Assembly (NCBI GenBank): GCA_045617585.1
Contig: JAZLIW010000126.1
Location: forward strand, 1 to 24,954
Source: CAKRZE01 sp045617585
Lineage (GTDB): Bacteria; Bacillota; Clostridia; Oscillospirales; CAG-272
Length of the DNA: 24,954 bases
Direction: 5' to 3'
Below, in pieces: positions 1 to 7,093 of this stretch. Under the pieces are notes generated by a model. The model saw only the letters and a list, made by a program, of their open reading frames with translations, did no database searches and had not been told where the DNA came from. Both the position numbers and the translations under genes were made by a program. Every line of letters starts with the position of its first letter. The first letter of the stretch is position 1.

Positions 1-435
1 CGTCTGGACGCGACCGAGGAGGAGGTCGTCGAGGCGGCGAAACGCGCGAATCTTCACGATTATATCATGTCGCTGGAAAAAGGGTACGAGACCGAGATCG
101 GGGAACGCGGCGTCCGTCTTTCGGGCGGGCAGAAGCAGCGCCTTTCGATCGCGCGCGTCTTTCTGAAAAACCCGCCGATCCTGATCCTTGACGAGGCGAC
201 CAGCGCGCTCGACAATACGACCGAGATCCTGATCCAGCATTCCCTGGACGAGCTCTGCCGCGGCAGAACGACGCTTGTCGTGGCACACCGTCTCTCCACG
301 ATCAAGAACGCGACGGAGATCGCGGTCGTTTCGGAAGGGAAGATCATCGAAGAGGGTACGCACGACGAACTGATGAAACGAAACGGGATGTACGCTGATC
401 TGTACAGCCTGCAATTCCGTGAAAACGGAACGTAA
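1..435 (+). CDS. ABC exporter ATP-binding domain, C-terminal part (5' end outside window)
   Basis: The reading frame is open from base 1 and ends at TAA 433-435, giving 144 visible residues. It shows the second half of an ABC nucleotide-binding domain: the signature LSGGQKQRLSIAR, Walker B ILILDEATSALD with its catalytic Glu, and the H-loop VAHRLSTI. The final part (EEGTHDELMKRNGMYADLYSLQF) is typical of half-size exporters of the MsbA/BmrA type, in which the ATPase follows six membrane helices. The Walker A motif and membrane domain lie upstream of the window, so the substrate cannot be told. Homodimer or heterodimer status is also unknown; the Walker B Glu is intact, so this ATPase site looks catalytically competent. 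No clear terminator follows; the nrdR promoter starts 19 bases after the stop. Confidence 0.93.
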   Translation, partial: RLDATEEEVVEAAKRANLHDYIMSLEKGYETEIGERGVRLSGGQKQRLSIARVFLKNPPILILDEATSALDNTTEILIQHSLDELCRGRTTLVVAHRLSTIKNATEIAVVSEGKIIEEGTHDELMKRNGMYADLYSLQFRENGT

Positions 436-454
436 ATGAATTTACACGTTCTTC

Positions 455-483
455 TTGACAGATTCACGTTCGCGTGATACAAT
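455..483 (+). promoter_or_regulatory. nrdR promoter (sigma-A type, extended -10)
   Basis: TTGACA at 455-460, a 17-base spacer, then TACAAT at 478-483 preceded by TG at 475-476. The -35 is a perfect match and the -10 is extended. It lies about 40 bases upstream of the nrdR start. The -10 region CGTGATACAAT recurs in the divIB and rimM promoters. Confidence 0.8.
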
Positions 484-525
484 GAATCATTCATTCCGTA
501 GGGTGTAAATAAGGGGGAACCAGTC

Positions 526-996
526 ATGAAATGTCCCAAATGCGGCTTTACCGACAGCAAGGTCATCGATTCCAGACCGGGCGACAACAGCATCCGCAGA
601 AGGCGCGAGTGCCTCTCCTGCCAGTTCCGGTTCACGACGTACGAGACCTACGAGCTTGACGATTCCTCTTCGATCGTCGTGATCAAGAAGGACAAGACGC
701 TCCAGATCTTTGACCGCAACAAGATCATGACCGGCCTTCTGCAGGCGTGCTACAAACGCCCGGTGACCAGAGAGCAGCTGATCGCTCTCGTCAACGACGT
801 GGAGACCGCGATCCGCAACACGCTGAAAAACGAGGTCACGACGAAAGAGATCGGAAACCTCGTGATGGAACGCCTGAAAGAGATCGACGAGGTTTCCTAC
901 GTCCGTTTTGCCTCGGTCTACCGCGAATTCAAGGACGCCGAGACCTTCCGCAACGAACTGAACAATCTGTCGAAAAAGGAAGAGCAGGGGACCTGA
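526..996 (+). CDS. nrdR: Transcriptional repressor NrdR
   Basis: 156 residues, the usual NrdR length. The N-terminus is a zinc ribbon (CPKCG at 3-7 and CLSC at about 30-33), followed by the conserved FRFTTYE, and then an ATP-cone domain from about residue 49 to 140 (VIKKDKTLQIFDRNKI to FASVYREF). NrdR senses ATP/dATP through the cone and represses ribonucleotide reductase genes. The start is set by the site AAGGGGGAA 7 bases upstream of ATG. It has its own promoter at 455-483 and its own terminator, so it looks monocistronic. I see no NrdR-box pair at its own promoter, so autoregulation is not supported here. The neighbouring ftsZ is convergent. Confidence 0.97.
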   Translation: MKCPKCGFTDSKVIDSRPGDNSIRRRRECLSCQFRFTTYETYELDDSSSIVVIKKDKTLQIFDRNKIMTGLLQACYKRPVTREQLIALVNDVETAIRNTLKNEVTTKEIGNLVMERLKEIDEVSYVRFASVYREFKDAETFRNELNNLSKKEEQGT

Positions 997-1024
997 ACGC
1001 GTTCCTTTTGCCCGACTATGACCG

Positions 1025-1060
1025 GGGTTGCTGTACGAACGTGCAGCAGCCCTTTTTTTT
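1025..1060 (+). terminator. Rho-independent terminator of nrdR
   Basis: A 12-bp stem (GGGTTGCTGTAC with GTGCAGCAGCCC, including G-U pairs) with loop GAAC, followed by eight T residues at 1053-1060. It lies 28 bases after the nrdR stop codon. Confidence 0.9.
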
Positions 1061-1062
1061 GA

Positions 1063-1098
1063 GAAAAAAAGTTTGGCTCACGGGAACGTGAGCCAAAC
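1063..1098 (-). terminator. Rho-independent terminator of ftsZ and the dcw cluster
   Basis: A perfect 12-bp stem (GTTTGGCTCACG at 1071-1082, its complement at 1087-1098) with a 4-base loop. Read on the minus strand it is followed by seven T residues (1064-1070). It begins 20 bases past the ftsZ stop and is back to back with the nrdR terminator. Confidence 0.92.
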
Positions 1099-1118
1099 GG
1101 GATGTATGAAATTCGGGA

Positions 1119-2246
1119 TCAGCCATTCTTCTGCTTCTTGAGGATCTTCATGATGTCCTCAAAGTCGCTGTCCGGGATGCCGTTTGCGGGATCGACAGCC
1201 TCGTCCTCGGCTTCTGCCGCGGTGCTGACGTCTGCAGCGGCGGTCTCGGCTGCCTTGGATTCACGGGTGATCGGAGCGCCCATCTTCGTCTGCTTTCTGG
1301 GGGAGTTGAAGCCGGTCGCAACGACGGTGACGGTCAGTTTGTCTTCCATATCGTCGTCGAACGCAAGACCCCAGATGATGGTCGCGTCGGGATCAGCCTC
1401 GTCGTGGATCAGGCTGCACGCCTCATCGACCTCTTCCAGCGTGAAGTCGCTCGGTGCGGTGAAGTTCATCAGGATGCCCTTTGCGCCGGAGATGGAGGTC
1501 TCGAGCAGGGGGCTGGAGATCGCGAGCTTGGCGGCCTCTCTTGCCTTGTCCTTGCCTTCCGCGGTACCGACGCCCATATGAGCGGCACCGGCGTCCTGCA
1601 TGATGGTGGTGACGTCGGCAAAGTCGAGGTTGATGAAGCCGTTGCCGACGATCAGGTCGGAGATGCTCTGGACGCCGTGCTTCAGGACGTTGTCCGCCTC
1701 GGAGAAGGCGTTCTTCAGCGTGATGCGGGTCTCGGAGATCTGCTTCAGTCTCTCGTTGGGGATGATGATGAGGGAATCGACGCATTCACGGAACTTTTCG
1801 ATGCCCATTTCGGCAGCTGCCATTCTCTTGGCGCCTTCAAAGAGGAAGGGCTTCGTAACGATACCGACGGTGAGGATGCCCATGTCATGAGCGATCTTCG
1901 CAACGACGGGAGCCGCACCGGTACCGGTGCCGCCGCCCATACCCGCGGTGATAAAGACCATATCGGCGCCCTTGAACGCCTCGGCAATCTGCTCGCTGCT
2001 CTCTTCCGCGGCTCTCATACCGACGTCGGGATTCGCGCCCGCGCCATGACCCTTGGTGATCTTTTCTCCGATGGCGATCTTGACGGTCGCGGTGGAGTTG
2101 ATCAGGGACTGACGGTCGGTGTTGATCGCGATGAACTCAACGCCGCGGATGTTGGTCTCGATCATGTGATTGATCGCGTTGTTTCCGCCGCCGCCGACGC
2201 CGACTACTTTGATATTGACATTGGGAGTAAAGTTCTCAAGTTCCAT
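1119..2246 (-). CDS. ftsZ: Cell division protein FtsZ
   Basis: 375 residues from ATG 2246, which has GGAGG nine bases upstream. Upstream in-frame codons back to 2342 run through the promoter region and have no binding site. FtsZ is the tubulin-like GTPase that forms the division ring. Visible motifs are GVGGGGNNA near residue 16, NPDVG at about 72, the tubulin signature GGGTGTG at 104-110 and the T7 loop NLDFAD at about 205-210. After the globular part comes a linker of about 40 Ala/Glu-rich residues. The C-terminal peptide is DSDFEDIMKILKKQKNG rather than the common IPxFLR form. It is the last gene of the dcw cluster, with a 125-base gap after divIB that holds a probable promoter and an inverted repeat. 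No ftsA is adjacent. Confidence 0.97.
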   Translation of the reverse strand: MELENFTPNVNIKVVGVGGGGNNAINHMIETNIRGVEFIAINTDRQSLINSTATVKIAIGEKITKGHGAGANPDVGMRAAEESSEQIAEAFKGADMVFITAGMGGGTGTGAAPVVAKIAHDMGILTVGIVTKPFLFEGAKRMAAAEMGIEKFRECVDSLIIIPNERLKQISETRITLKNAFSEADNVLKHGVQSISDLIVGNGFINLDFADVTTIMQDAGAAHMGVGTAEGKDKAREAAKLAISSPLLETSISGAKGILMNFTAPSDFTLEEVDEACSLIHDEADPDATIIWGLAFDDDMEDKLTVTVVATGFNSPRKQTKMGAPITRESKAAETAAADVSTAAEAEDEAVDPANGIPDSDFEDIMKILKKQKNG

Positions 2247-2299
2247 GTTTATGATCCTCCTGTTTTTTCGCCGCAGCGAAAACGAAATGTTTTTTGGAT

Positions 2300-2317
2300 T
2301 AGTACAATTCAGTACTA
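2300..2317. repeat. Inverted repeat centred on the predicted ftsZ transcription start
   Basis: TAGTAC at 2300-2305 and GTACTA at 2312-2317 are perfect inverted copies separated by six bases. The repeat overlaps the candidate -10 (2314-2319), and its centre falls about where transcription would start. It is a candidate operator; no regulator is known from the window. Confidence 0.5.
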
Positions 2318-2342
2318 TATATGATAGCGGATTATCGGGCAA
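2314..2342 (-). promoter_or_regulatory. Candidate ftsZ promoter
   Basis: On the minus strand TTGCCC (2342-2337), a 17-base spacer and TATAGT (2319-2314). The -35 match is only 4 of 6. An overlapping alternative (TTGCAT, 17 bases, TATCAT) is shifted upstream. Either would give a leader of about 60-70 bases before ATG 2246. Confidence 0.5.
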
Positions 2343-2371
2343 TATGCAATAGCGTGAAGAAAAAATTAACT

Positions 2372-3271
2372 TTATTTTAACAATTGATCGGAGAAGTCTT
2401 TTTCACGGTAGGTGACGTAAGCGGTTTCCGCCTTTTTGATATTGATTGTCGCGATCGTGGTTTCTTCGACCTGCGAGCCGAGGATGCGCGTGAGGAACGT
2501 CAGTTTGGCGTTCAGGTCGTCCGTTCCGCCGATCGAGACGCAGAGACGGGCGTCGTAGAGGTACAGCCGGATATTGAACTTTTCGGATACGTCCACCGTG
2601 TCGATGAAGGGACGGATCGGAGACGCTTCCAGCGTGTTCAGCAGATCGTTCATATACCGGAAGGTCGCGTCTCTCGGAAAGACCAGTTCGGATCCGACGA
2701 TCGCTTTTTTGATCTCGGGGACGCGGACGGGCAGCAGATCCGGGATGCGGCCGGTGAAATCCTCCGCGCATTTCGCACGCTCCAGAACGCGGAGCGTTCC
2801 GGAGAGGAGGAAGTAATCTCCCGCGATCTCCGTAAAATACTGCGGCGTGTCTTCCTCGACGCGGATGGTCAGGGAGGTGGGAAGGGAACGCTCGAGCGTG
2901 ACCCTGCGCAGATATGGGAACGCGGCGGTGAGCCGCTTTCTGAGATCCGCTTCACTGACGGAAAAGAGGTTGTCCTCCGGCGTGATCCCCGCTTCCCTGA
3001 GGATCGCCTCGGTACCGTACAGTTCGTTGCCGACGACTGTGACGTTTTCCGCCTTGAAGAAGAGATAGCCGCACAGGAACGCGAGGGCAGCGACCAGAAA
3101 ACAGACGAGCCCGACCACGACCAGGATCTCTTCGGTCGATCTGCGCCTGTTTCTTGCGAGAAGGCGCTCAAAGGAATCGTTGCTGATGATCTCGGCGGCA
3201 CTGACCGCCTCCGTTTCTTTTATCCGTTCTTCCTTTTCGTCTTCCTCGTCGTCGAATCGGAGCTTCCGCAC
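2372..3271 (-). CDS. divIB: Cell division protein DivIB/FtsQ
   Basis: 299 residues from a GTG start with AAAGGAGGG seven bases upstream. The layout is that of FtsQ/DivIB. A cytoplasmic N-tail (first ~48 residues) is very acidic near its start (DDEEDEKEER). One membrane helix at about 49-72 is followed by a POTRA domain (about 75-143, starting FFKAENVTVVGNELYGTEAI) and the beta domain (to about 285). The protein joins FtsL and DivIC outside the membrane and helps regulate septal wall synthesis. It follows murG with a 39-base gap and has a good promoter of its own whose -10 element overlaps the murG stop codon. No terminator separates it from ftsZ. Confidence 0.93.
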   Translation of the reverse strand: MRKLRFDDEEDEKEERIKETEAVSAAEIISNDSFERLLARNRRRSTEEILVVVGLVCFLVAALAFLCGYLFFKAENVTVVGNELYGTEAILREAGITPEDNLFSVSEADLRKRLTAAFPYLRRVTLERSLPTSLTIRVEEDTPQYFTEIAGDYFLLSGTLRVLERAKCAEDFTGRIPDLLPVRVPEIKKAIVGSELVFPRDATFRYMNDLLNTLEASPIRPFIDTVDVSEKFNIRLYLYDARLCVSIGGTDDLNAKLTFLTRILGSQVEETTIATINIKKAETAYVTYREKDFSDQLLK

Positions 3272-3304
3272 GTTTCTCCCTCCTTTCTGTCAGGGCATAT
3301 CTCT

Positions 3305-3333
3305 ATTGTATCACGTTTTTGCGGAATTGACAA
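3305..3333 (-). promoter_or_regulatory. divIB promoter overlapping the murG stop codon
   Basis: On the minus strand TTGTCA (3333-3328), a 17-base spacer, then TGATACAAT (3313-3305), an extended -10. The TGA of the extended -10 is the murG stop codon, and the -35 lies inside the murG coding sequence. The -35 matches 5 of 6. The 11-mer CGTGATACAAT is shared with the nrdR and rimM promoters. Confidence 0.72.
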
Positions 3334-4432
3334 GTGCTTTCAGGTCACGGTAGAGAATTTCATTGGTATCCGCAACGGCAAACGTGCGGAATTTTTCGGA
3401 AAGGGCGTCGGTTTTTGCCCGATCCGAGAACAACTCGTCGATCGTTTTCGCAAGGAGCCCGTCCGTCAGGTCTTTTTCCTCGATCAGGACGGCGGCGCCC
3501 GCGTCGGCAAGGACCTTCGCGTTCTTGTACTGGTGATTGTCCACGACGTTGGGGGAGGGGATGAGGATCGCGGGCTTTCCGAGCGCGGCAAGCTCCGACA
3601 GCGTCATGGCGCCAGCGCGGTTGATCACGAGATCGGCGGCGGAAAGACGCACCGGCATATCGTAGATGTATTCCAGCGGGACGAGATTAGGGTACTTATC
3701 AAGCCCGGCTTCCCGGAACGCTTTCATGAAGCTTTCGTATCCGTAGGCGCCGGTCGCGTGTACGTGGAGCAGCTCGGGGTGTGCGGAGGAATAGTCCCGC
3801 ATGACCGCGAGGACCTCCGCGTTGATCCGTTCCGCGCCGAGACTGCCGCCGCAGGAGAGCAGGAAGCGGCGGTATTTTCCTTCAATGCCGAGCTGCTTTC
3901 TCGCTTCTTCCTTCGTCAGGGTGGCAAACTCGTTTTTCAGAGGATTGCCGACGCGTACGATCTTTTTCTTTTCGCGGATCTTTTTCGCGGTCGCCTCAAA
4001 GTTGATATAGATCCGGTCGACCGAGGAGGCGAGCATTTTGACGGCGACGCCGGGGATGGCGTTCGATTCGTGCAGGGCAGTCGGGATCCCGAGGGACGCC
4101 GCCGCCTTGCAGACCGGCCAGCAGACGTAGCCGCCGGTGCCGACGACGAGGTCAGGCTTAAATTCCCGGACCAGCTTTTTTGCCTTTCCGACAGAGGTGA
4201 CCGTCATCCAGAGGGTTTTGAGATTGGAGAGGGAAAGGGACCGCTTGAGCCCCTGGATCTCTACGTGATACAGCGGATAGCCTTCCTTCGGGACCAGTTT
4301 GTTTTCCATTCCTTTAGACGTTCCGACGAAGGCGATCGCGGAATCCGGTTCGTGGGCTTTGATCGTGTTGGCGATCGCGATCGCGGGATAGATGTGTCCG
4401 CCCGTGCCGCCGCCCGTTACGAGAACTCTCAT
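3311..4432 (-). CDS. murG: UDP-GlcNAc:lipid I N-acetylglucosaminyltransferase MurG
   Basis: 373 residues. MurG adds GlcNAc to lipid I to give lipid II on the inner membrane face. The N-terminal GGGTGGHIYPAIAIA is the diagnostic lipid I binding loop. HESNAIPG at about 122-129 and VGNPLKNEF are conserved, and the C-terminal GT-B half carries SCGGSLGA, INRAGAMTLSELAALGKPAILIP and DNHQYKNA for UDP-GlcNAc binding. The ATG at 4432 is fixed: an in-frame TGA lies five codons upstream. Its binding site is odd: AAAGGAG is 28 bases from ATG, with a perfect hairpin in between (see separate entry). ftsW lies 39 bases upstream and divIB follows. Confidence 0.97.
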   Translation of the reverse strand: MRVLVTGGGTGGHIYPAIAIANTIKAHEPDSAIAFVGTSKGMENKLVPKEGYPLYHVEIQGLKRSLSLSNLKTLWMTVTSVGKAKKLVREFKPDLVVGTGGYVCWPVCKAAASLGIPTALHESNAIPGVAVKMLASSVDRIYINFEATAKKIREKKKIVRVGNPLKNEFATLTKEEARKQLGIEGKYRRFLLSCGGSLGAERINAEVLAVMRDYSSAHPELLHVHATGAYGYESFMKAFREAGLDKYPNLVPLEYIYDMPVRLSAADLVINRAGAMTLSELAALGKPAILIPSPNVVDNHQYKNAKVLADAGAAVLIEEKDLTDGLLAKTIDELFSDRAKTDALSEKFRTFAVADTNEILYRDLKALVNSAKT

Positions 4433-4467
4433 GGCGTGATTCTTTCAGAAAACTGAAAGGCTCCTTT
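4433..4467 (-). promoter_or_regulatory. murG ribosome binding site bridged by a hairpin
   Basis: Minus strand order: AAAGGAG (4467-4461), one base, a 7-bp perfect hairpin CTTTCAG-TTTT-CTGAAAG (4459-4442), nine bases, ATG (4432). The linear gap from Shine-Dalgarno to ATG is 28 bases, too long. With the hairpin folded it becomes about 10. The same geometry is found at murF. Confidence 0.6.
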
Positions 4468-4471
4468 CGGA

Positions 4472-6055
4472 TCATGATTCTTTTTGATAGGAGAAGCGGG
4501 AGATGCTGAGCAGGATCCCCATTTCGACCATCAGCATGATGATCGAGGAGCCGCCGTAGCTGAAGAACGGCAGGCTGATGCCAGTGTTCGGGATGACGCC
4601 GACGACGACCATCATATTCAGTACGCCCTGCAGACCGACCTGCGTCGTGATGCCGACAGCGGTCAGGGCGGAGAAGGTATCGGGGGCACGGAGCGCGATG
4701 GTGAATCCGCGGACGATGAAGGCGATGAAGAGCCCGATGACGGCGAGCGCGCCGACGAAGCCGAGTTCCTCACAGATGATGGAAAAGATAAAGTCGTTCT
4801 GCGGCTGGGAAACGAACATGTGCTTCTGACGGCTGTTCCCGAGACCGACGCCGAACCATCCGCCGGAACCGACGGCGATCTGTCCCTGCAGCGTCTGCCA
4901 GAGTTCATCGGTCGCGTCGTAATTTTCGGGGTGAACGAACGCGTCCCAACGGATGTGGACGTATTCGATGTTCGTGATCGCGTACCAGAAGAAAAGCGCG
5001 CCGACGGTCGCCGCGGCGATGAACCAGAATTTTCTCGCGCCCGACGCCCAGATCACGACGAGACCGATCACGCCGATGATGATGGTGCCGGAAAGGTGGT
5101 TTTCCAGCGCGACGAGGAGGCAGGGAATCGCAATGAAGACGAACGGGAGAAAGTCCCCGTAGAGCGAACTGTACCAGAACCGCTTATCCAGGACTTTTTT
5201 CTGATTTTTTGAGAGATACGCGGCAAGGGCAAGGATGAGGGCGAGCTTCATAAACTCGGAGGGCTGAAAAGAGAAGGAACCGAGGTAGATCCAGCGGCGT
5301 GCGACACCCTGCGCAAACCCGTAGACGAGAACGTACGCCAGCAGCCCGAGGCCGCCGATATAGAGGAAGGGAACGGTTTTTTCCAGGAGGTGGAAATTGT
5401 ACTTCAGAAGGAGCAGCTCGACGAAGGCAGCCGCCGCGCCGAGCCCGATGAAAGCGATATGACGGACGATGTAATGATAGCTGCTGCCCTCTTCGGTGAG
5501 GGCGGCGGCGTAGCTTGCGCTGAAGACCATGACGCAGCCGAAGCAAAGCATCACGATGATGATGATCAGCAGAGGACGGTCGACCGGTCCGCGGCTGATG
5601 ATCAGGTCCGCCGGCTTCAGCATTTCGACCTCGATCTGACGCTTCGCCGGTTTTGCGGCGGGAGCGGCGGTAATGCCTTCCGATTCCGCGGTGACTTTCA
5701 CGCCGGCAGCGGCAGGGGCGCTTTCCGCGGTGCGTCTTACTTTTTTTCTGACCGAAGCTCCGTCTGCGGCGCTGCGCGGGGTACTGCCCGACGTTTTCGG
5801 AGAGGAGGGATCCGCCGCGGTCTTTACGGGTCCCCTCTGTGCGGCAGACGCACGGGGGGCGCGCCGGATCGCCGTCGGATCGGTACGTTTCTCCGGCGCG
5901 GTTCGATCCTGCGGGCTGCCGTTCTGCGGTACGGTACGCTGCTCCGCCGGGCGTGCGGCAGTGCCGCTCCCGTTCGTCCGGACGGACGCCGGACGGGTCC
6001 CTTCCGGATCCCTGCGCGGCGCGGCGGGACGCGGATTCCTTTCGTTGTTATTCAA
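4472..6055 (-). CDS. ftsW: Septal peptidoglycan glycosyltransferase FtsW (SEDS) with long N-terminal tail
   Basis: 527 residues from a TTG start with AAGGAG seven bases upstream. SEDS proteins polymerise glycan strands from lipid II together with a class B PBP. The membrane core begins at about residue 160 (PLLIIIIVMLCFG) and carries the family landmarks RRWIYLGSFSFQPSEF, VGSGGWFGVGLGNS, QNDFIFSIICEELGF and SYGGSS near the end. The first ~155 residues are an unusual Pro/Ala/Arg-rich, strongly basic, low-complexity tail; most FtsW proteins have a short one. A role in sporulation (SpoVE) cannot be excluded from sequence. It sits between mraY (15-base gap) and murG, where murD is often found between mraY and ftsW in relatives. 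Confidence 0.93.
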   Translation of the reverse strand: MNNNERNPRPAAPRRDPEGTRPASVRTNGSGTAARPAEQRTVPQNGSPQDRTAPEKRTDPTAIRRAPRASAAQRGPVKTAADPSSPKTSGSTPRSAADGASVRKKVRRTAESAPAAAGVKVTAESEGITAAPAAKPAKRQIEVEMLKPADLIISRGPVDRPLLIIIIVMLCFGCVMVFSASYAAALTEEGSSYHYIVRHIAFIGLGAAAAFVELLLLKYNFHLLEKTVPFLYIGGLGLLAYVLVYGFAQGVARRWIYLGSFSFQPSEFMKLALILALAAYLSKNQKKVLDKRFWYSSLYGDFLPFVFIAIPCLLVALENHLSGTIIIGVIGLVVIWASGARKFWFIAAATVGALFFWYAITNIEYVHIRWDAFVHPENYDATDELWQTLQGQIAVGSGGWFGVGLGNSRQKHMFVSQPQNDFIFSIICEELGFVGALAVIGLFIAFIVRGFTIALRAPDTFSALTAVGITTQVGLQGVLNMMVVVGVIPNTGISLPFFSYGGSSIIMLMVEMGILLSISRFSYQKES

Positions 6056-6070
6056 AGCGATACTCCTTTT

Positions 6071-7093
6071 TCAAAAGGGGATACGGGCGTCTGTGGGCAA
6101 TCCGAAACAGGCGAGGACGCAGAAGAGCAGGGCGGCGATGCAGAAGACCGTGACGATCTTGATCTCGCCCCATCCGCATTTTTCAAAGTGGTGGTCGATC
6201 GGGCTCATCCTGAAGAGACGGTGTCCGAAGACCTTGCACCAGAAGATCTGAAGCATGACCGAAATGCTTTCGATCACGTAGATGAAGCCGGAGACGAGGA
6301 CAATCAGCGGGTTGTTCAGCAGGAAGGCAAGTCCGACGACCGTGCCGCCGAGGAAAAGGGAACCGGTGTCCCCCATGAAGACCTTGGCGGGATGGAAGTT
6401 ATAGACGAGGAAGCCGAGCGCACAGCCGATCAGAAGCGCCGCGTAATAGGAAACGGCACTGCCGGAGGTCAGTGCGGAAAGGCTGACTTTTCCCGCGACC
6501 GCGAAGAACGCGCCGACGATCACGGTCTCGGAGGAGGCCAGTCCGTCGATGCCGTCCGCGAGGTTGACGGAGTTCGTGATCCCGGTGAGAAGCAGGATCG
6601 CGACGATGTAATAGGCAAAGCCGAAGTCGATCGCCTGATTGAAATAAGGAAGATAAAGCACCGTGGAAAGTCCGCCCCACAGCCGCATCAAAACGAGATA
6701 AAGCGACGAAACGACGAATTGCAGCAGGTATTTCTGCCAGGCGAGGAGCCCTTCGTTCTGCTTTTTGATGAATTTGGTGTAGTCGTCGATGCAGCCGATC
6801 ATGCCGTTGAGCAGCGCCATGCCGAAGGTGAGGAATACGGCGGCAGGATTTTCCAGTTTCCCCATGACTGCGAGCGGGATAAAGAAGGCGGGAAAGACGA
6901 CGAGGGAGGCGATGACGAAGGAGACGCCGCCCATCGTGGGCGTGCCTTCCTTCGATTTATGCCAGCGGGGACCGATGTCCAGGATCTTCTGTCCCATTTT
7001 ATGGCTTTTGAGGATCGGGATCAGGAAGCGGAGGATGACGGCAGTCAGCGCGAACGTGAGGACCAGGATCCCCCCAAAAAGCAGAATGTTCAT
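6071..7093 (-). CDS. mraY: Phospho-N-acetylmuramoyl-pentapeptide transferase MraY
   Basis: 340 residues, a polytopic membrane enzyme with about ten helices. It joins phospho-MurNAc-pentapeptide to undecaprenyl phosphate, giving lipid I. Landmarks are the N-terminal region HKSKEGTPTMGG, the Asp pair in GCIDDYTKF, NLADGIDGLA, FMGDTGSLFLGG and the histidine-rich loop MSPIDHHFEKCGW, all intact. The ATG overlaps the murF stop by four bases (ATGA), which implies coupled translation. AAAGGA sits 12 bases upstream. The length is slightly above the usual 320-330 of Firmicutes. Confidence 0.97.
   Translation of the reverse strand: MNILLFGGILVLTFALTAVILRFLIPILKSHKMGQKILDIGPRWHKSKEGTPTMGGVSFVIASLVVFPAFFIPLAVMGKLENPAAVFLTFGMALLNGMIGCIDDYTKFIKKQNEGLLAWQKYLLQFVVSSLYLVLMRLWGGLSTVLYLPYFNQAIDFGFAYYIVAILLLTGITNSVNLADGIDGLASSETVIVGAFFAVAGKVSLSALTSGSAVSYYAALLIGCALGFLVYNFHPAKVFMGDTGSLFLGGTVVGLAFLLNNPLIVLVSGFIYVIESISVMLQIFWCKVFGHRLFRMSPIDHHFEKCGWGEIKIVTVFCIAALLFCVLACFGLPTDARIPF

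Noticed and set aside
415..445. Hairpin TTCCGT-GAAA-ACGGAA and GTAAAT/ATTTAC near the end of the ABC gene as a terminator
   Set aside because: No T-run follows either, and the first lies inside the coding sequence.
2384..4456. 690-codon open frame on the plus strand opposite divIB and murG
   Set aside because: It is antisense to two certain genes; its Arg/Asp/Gly-rich product has no domain and no binding site. It arises from GC-rich codon use of the real genes.
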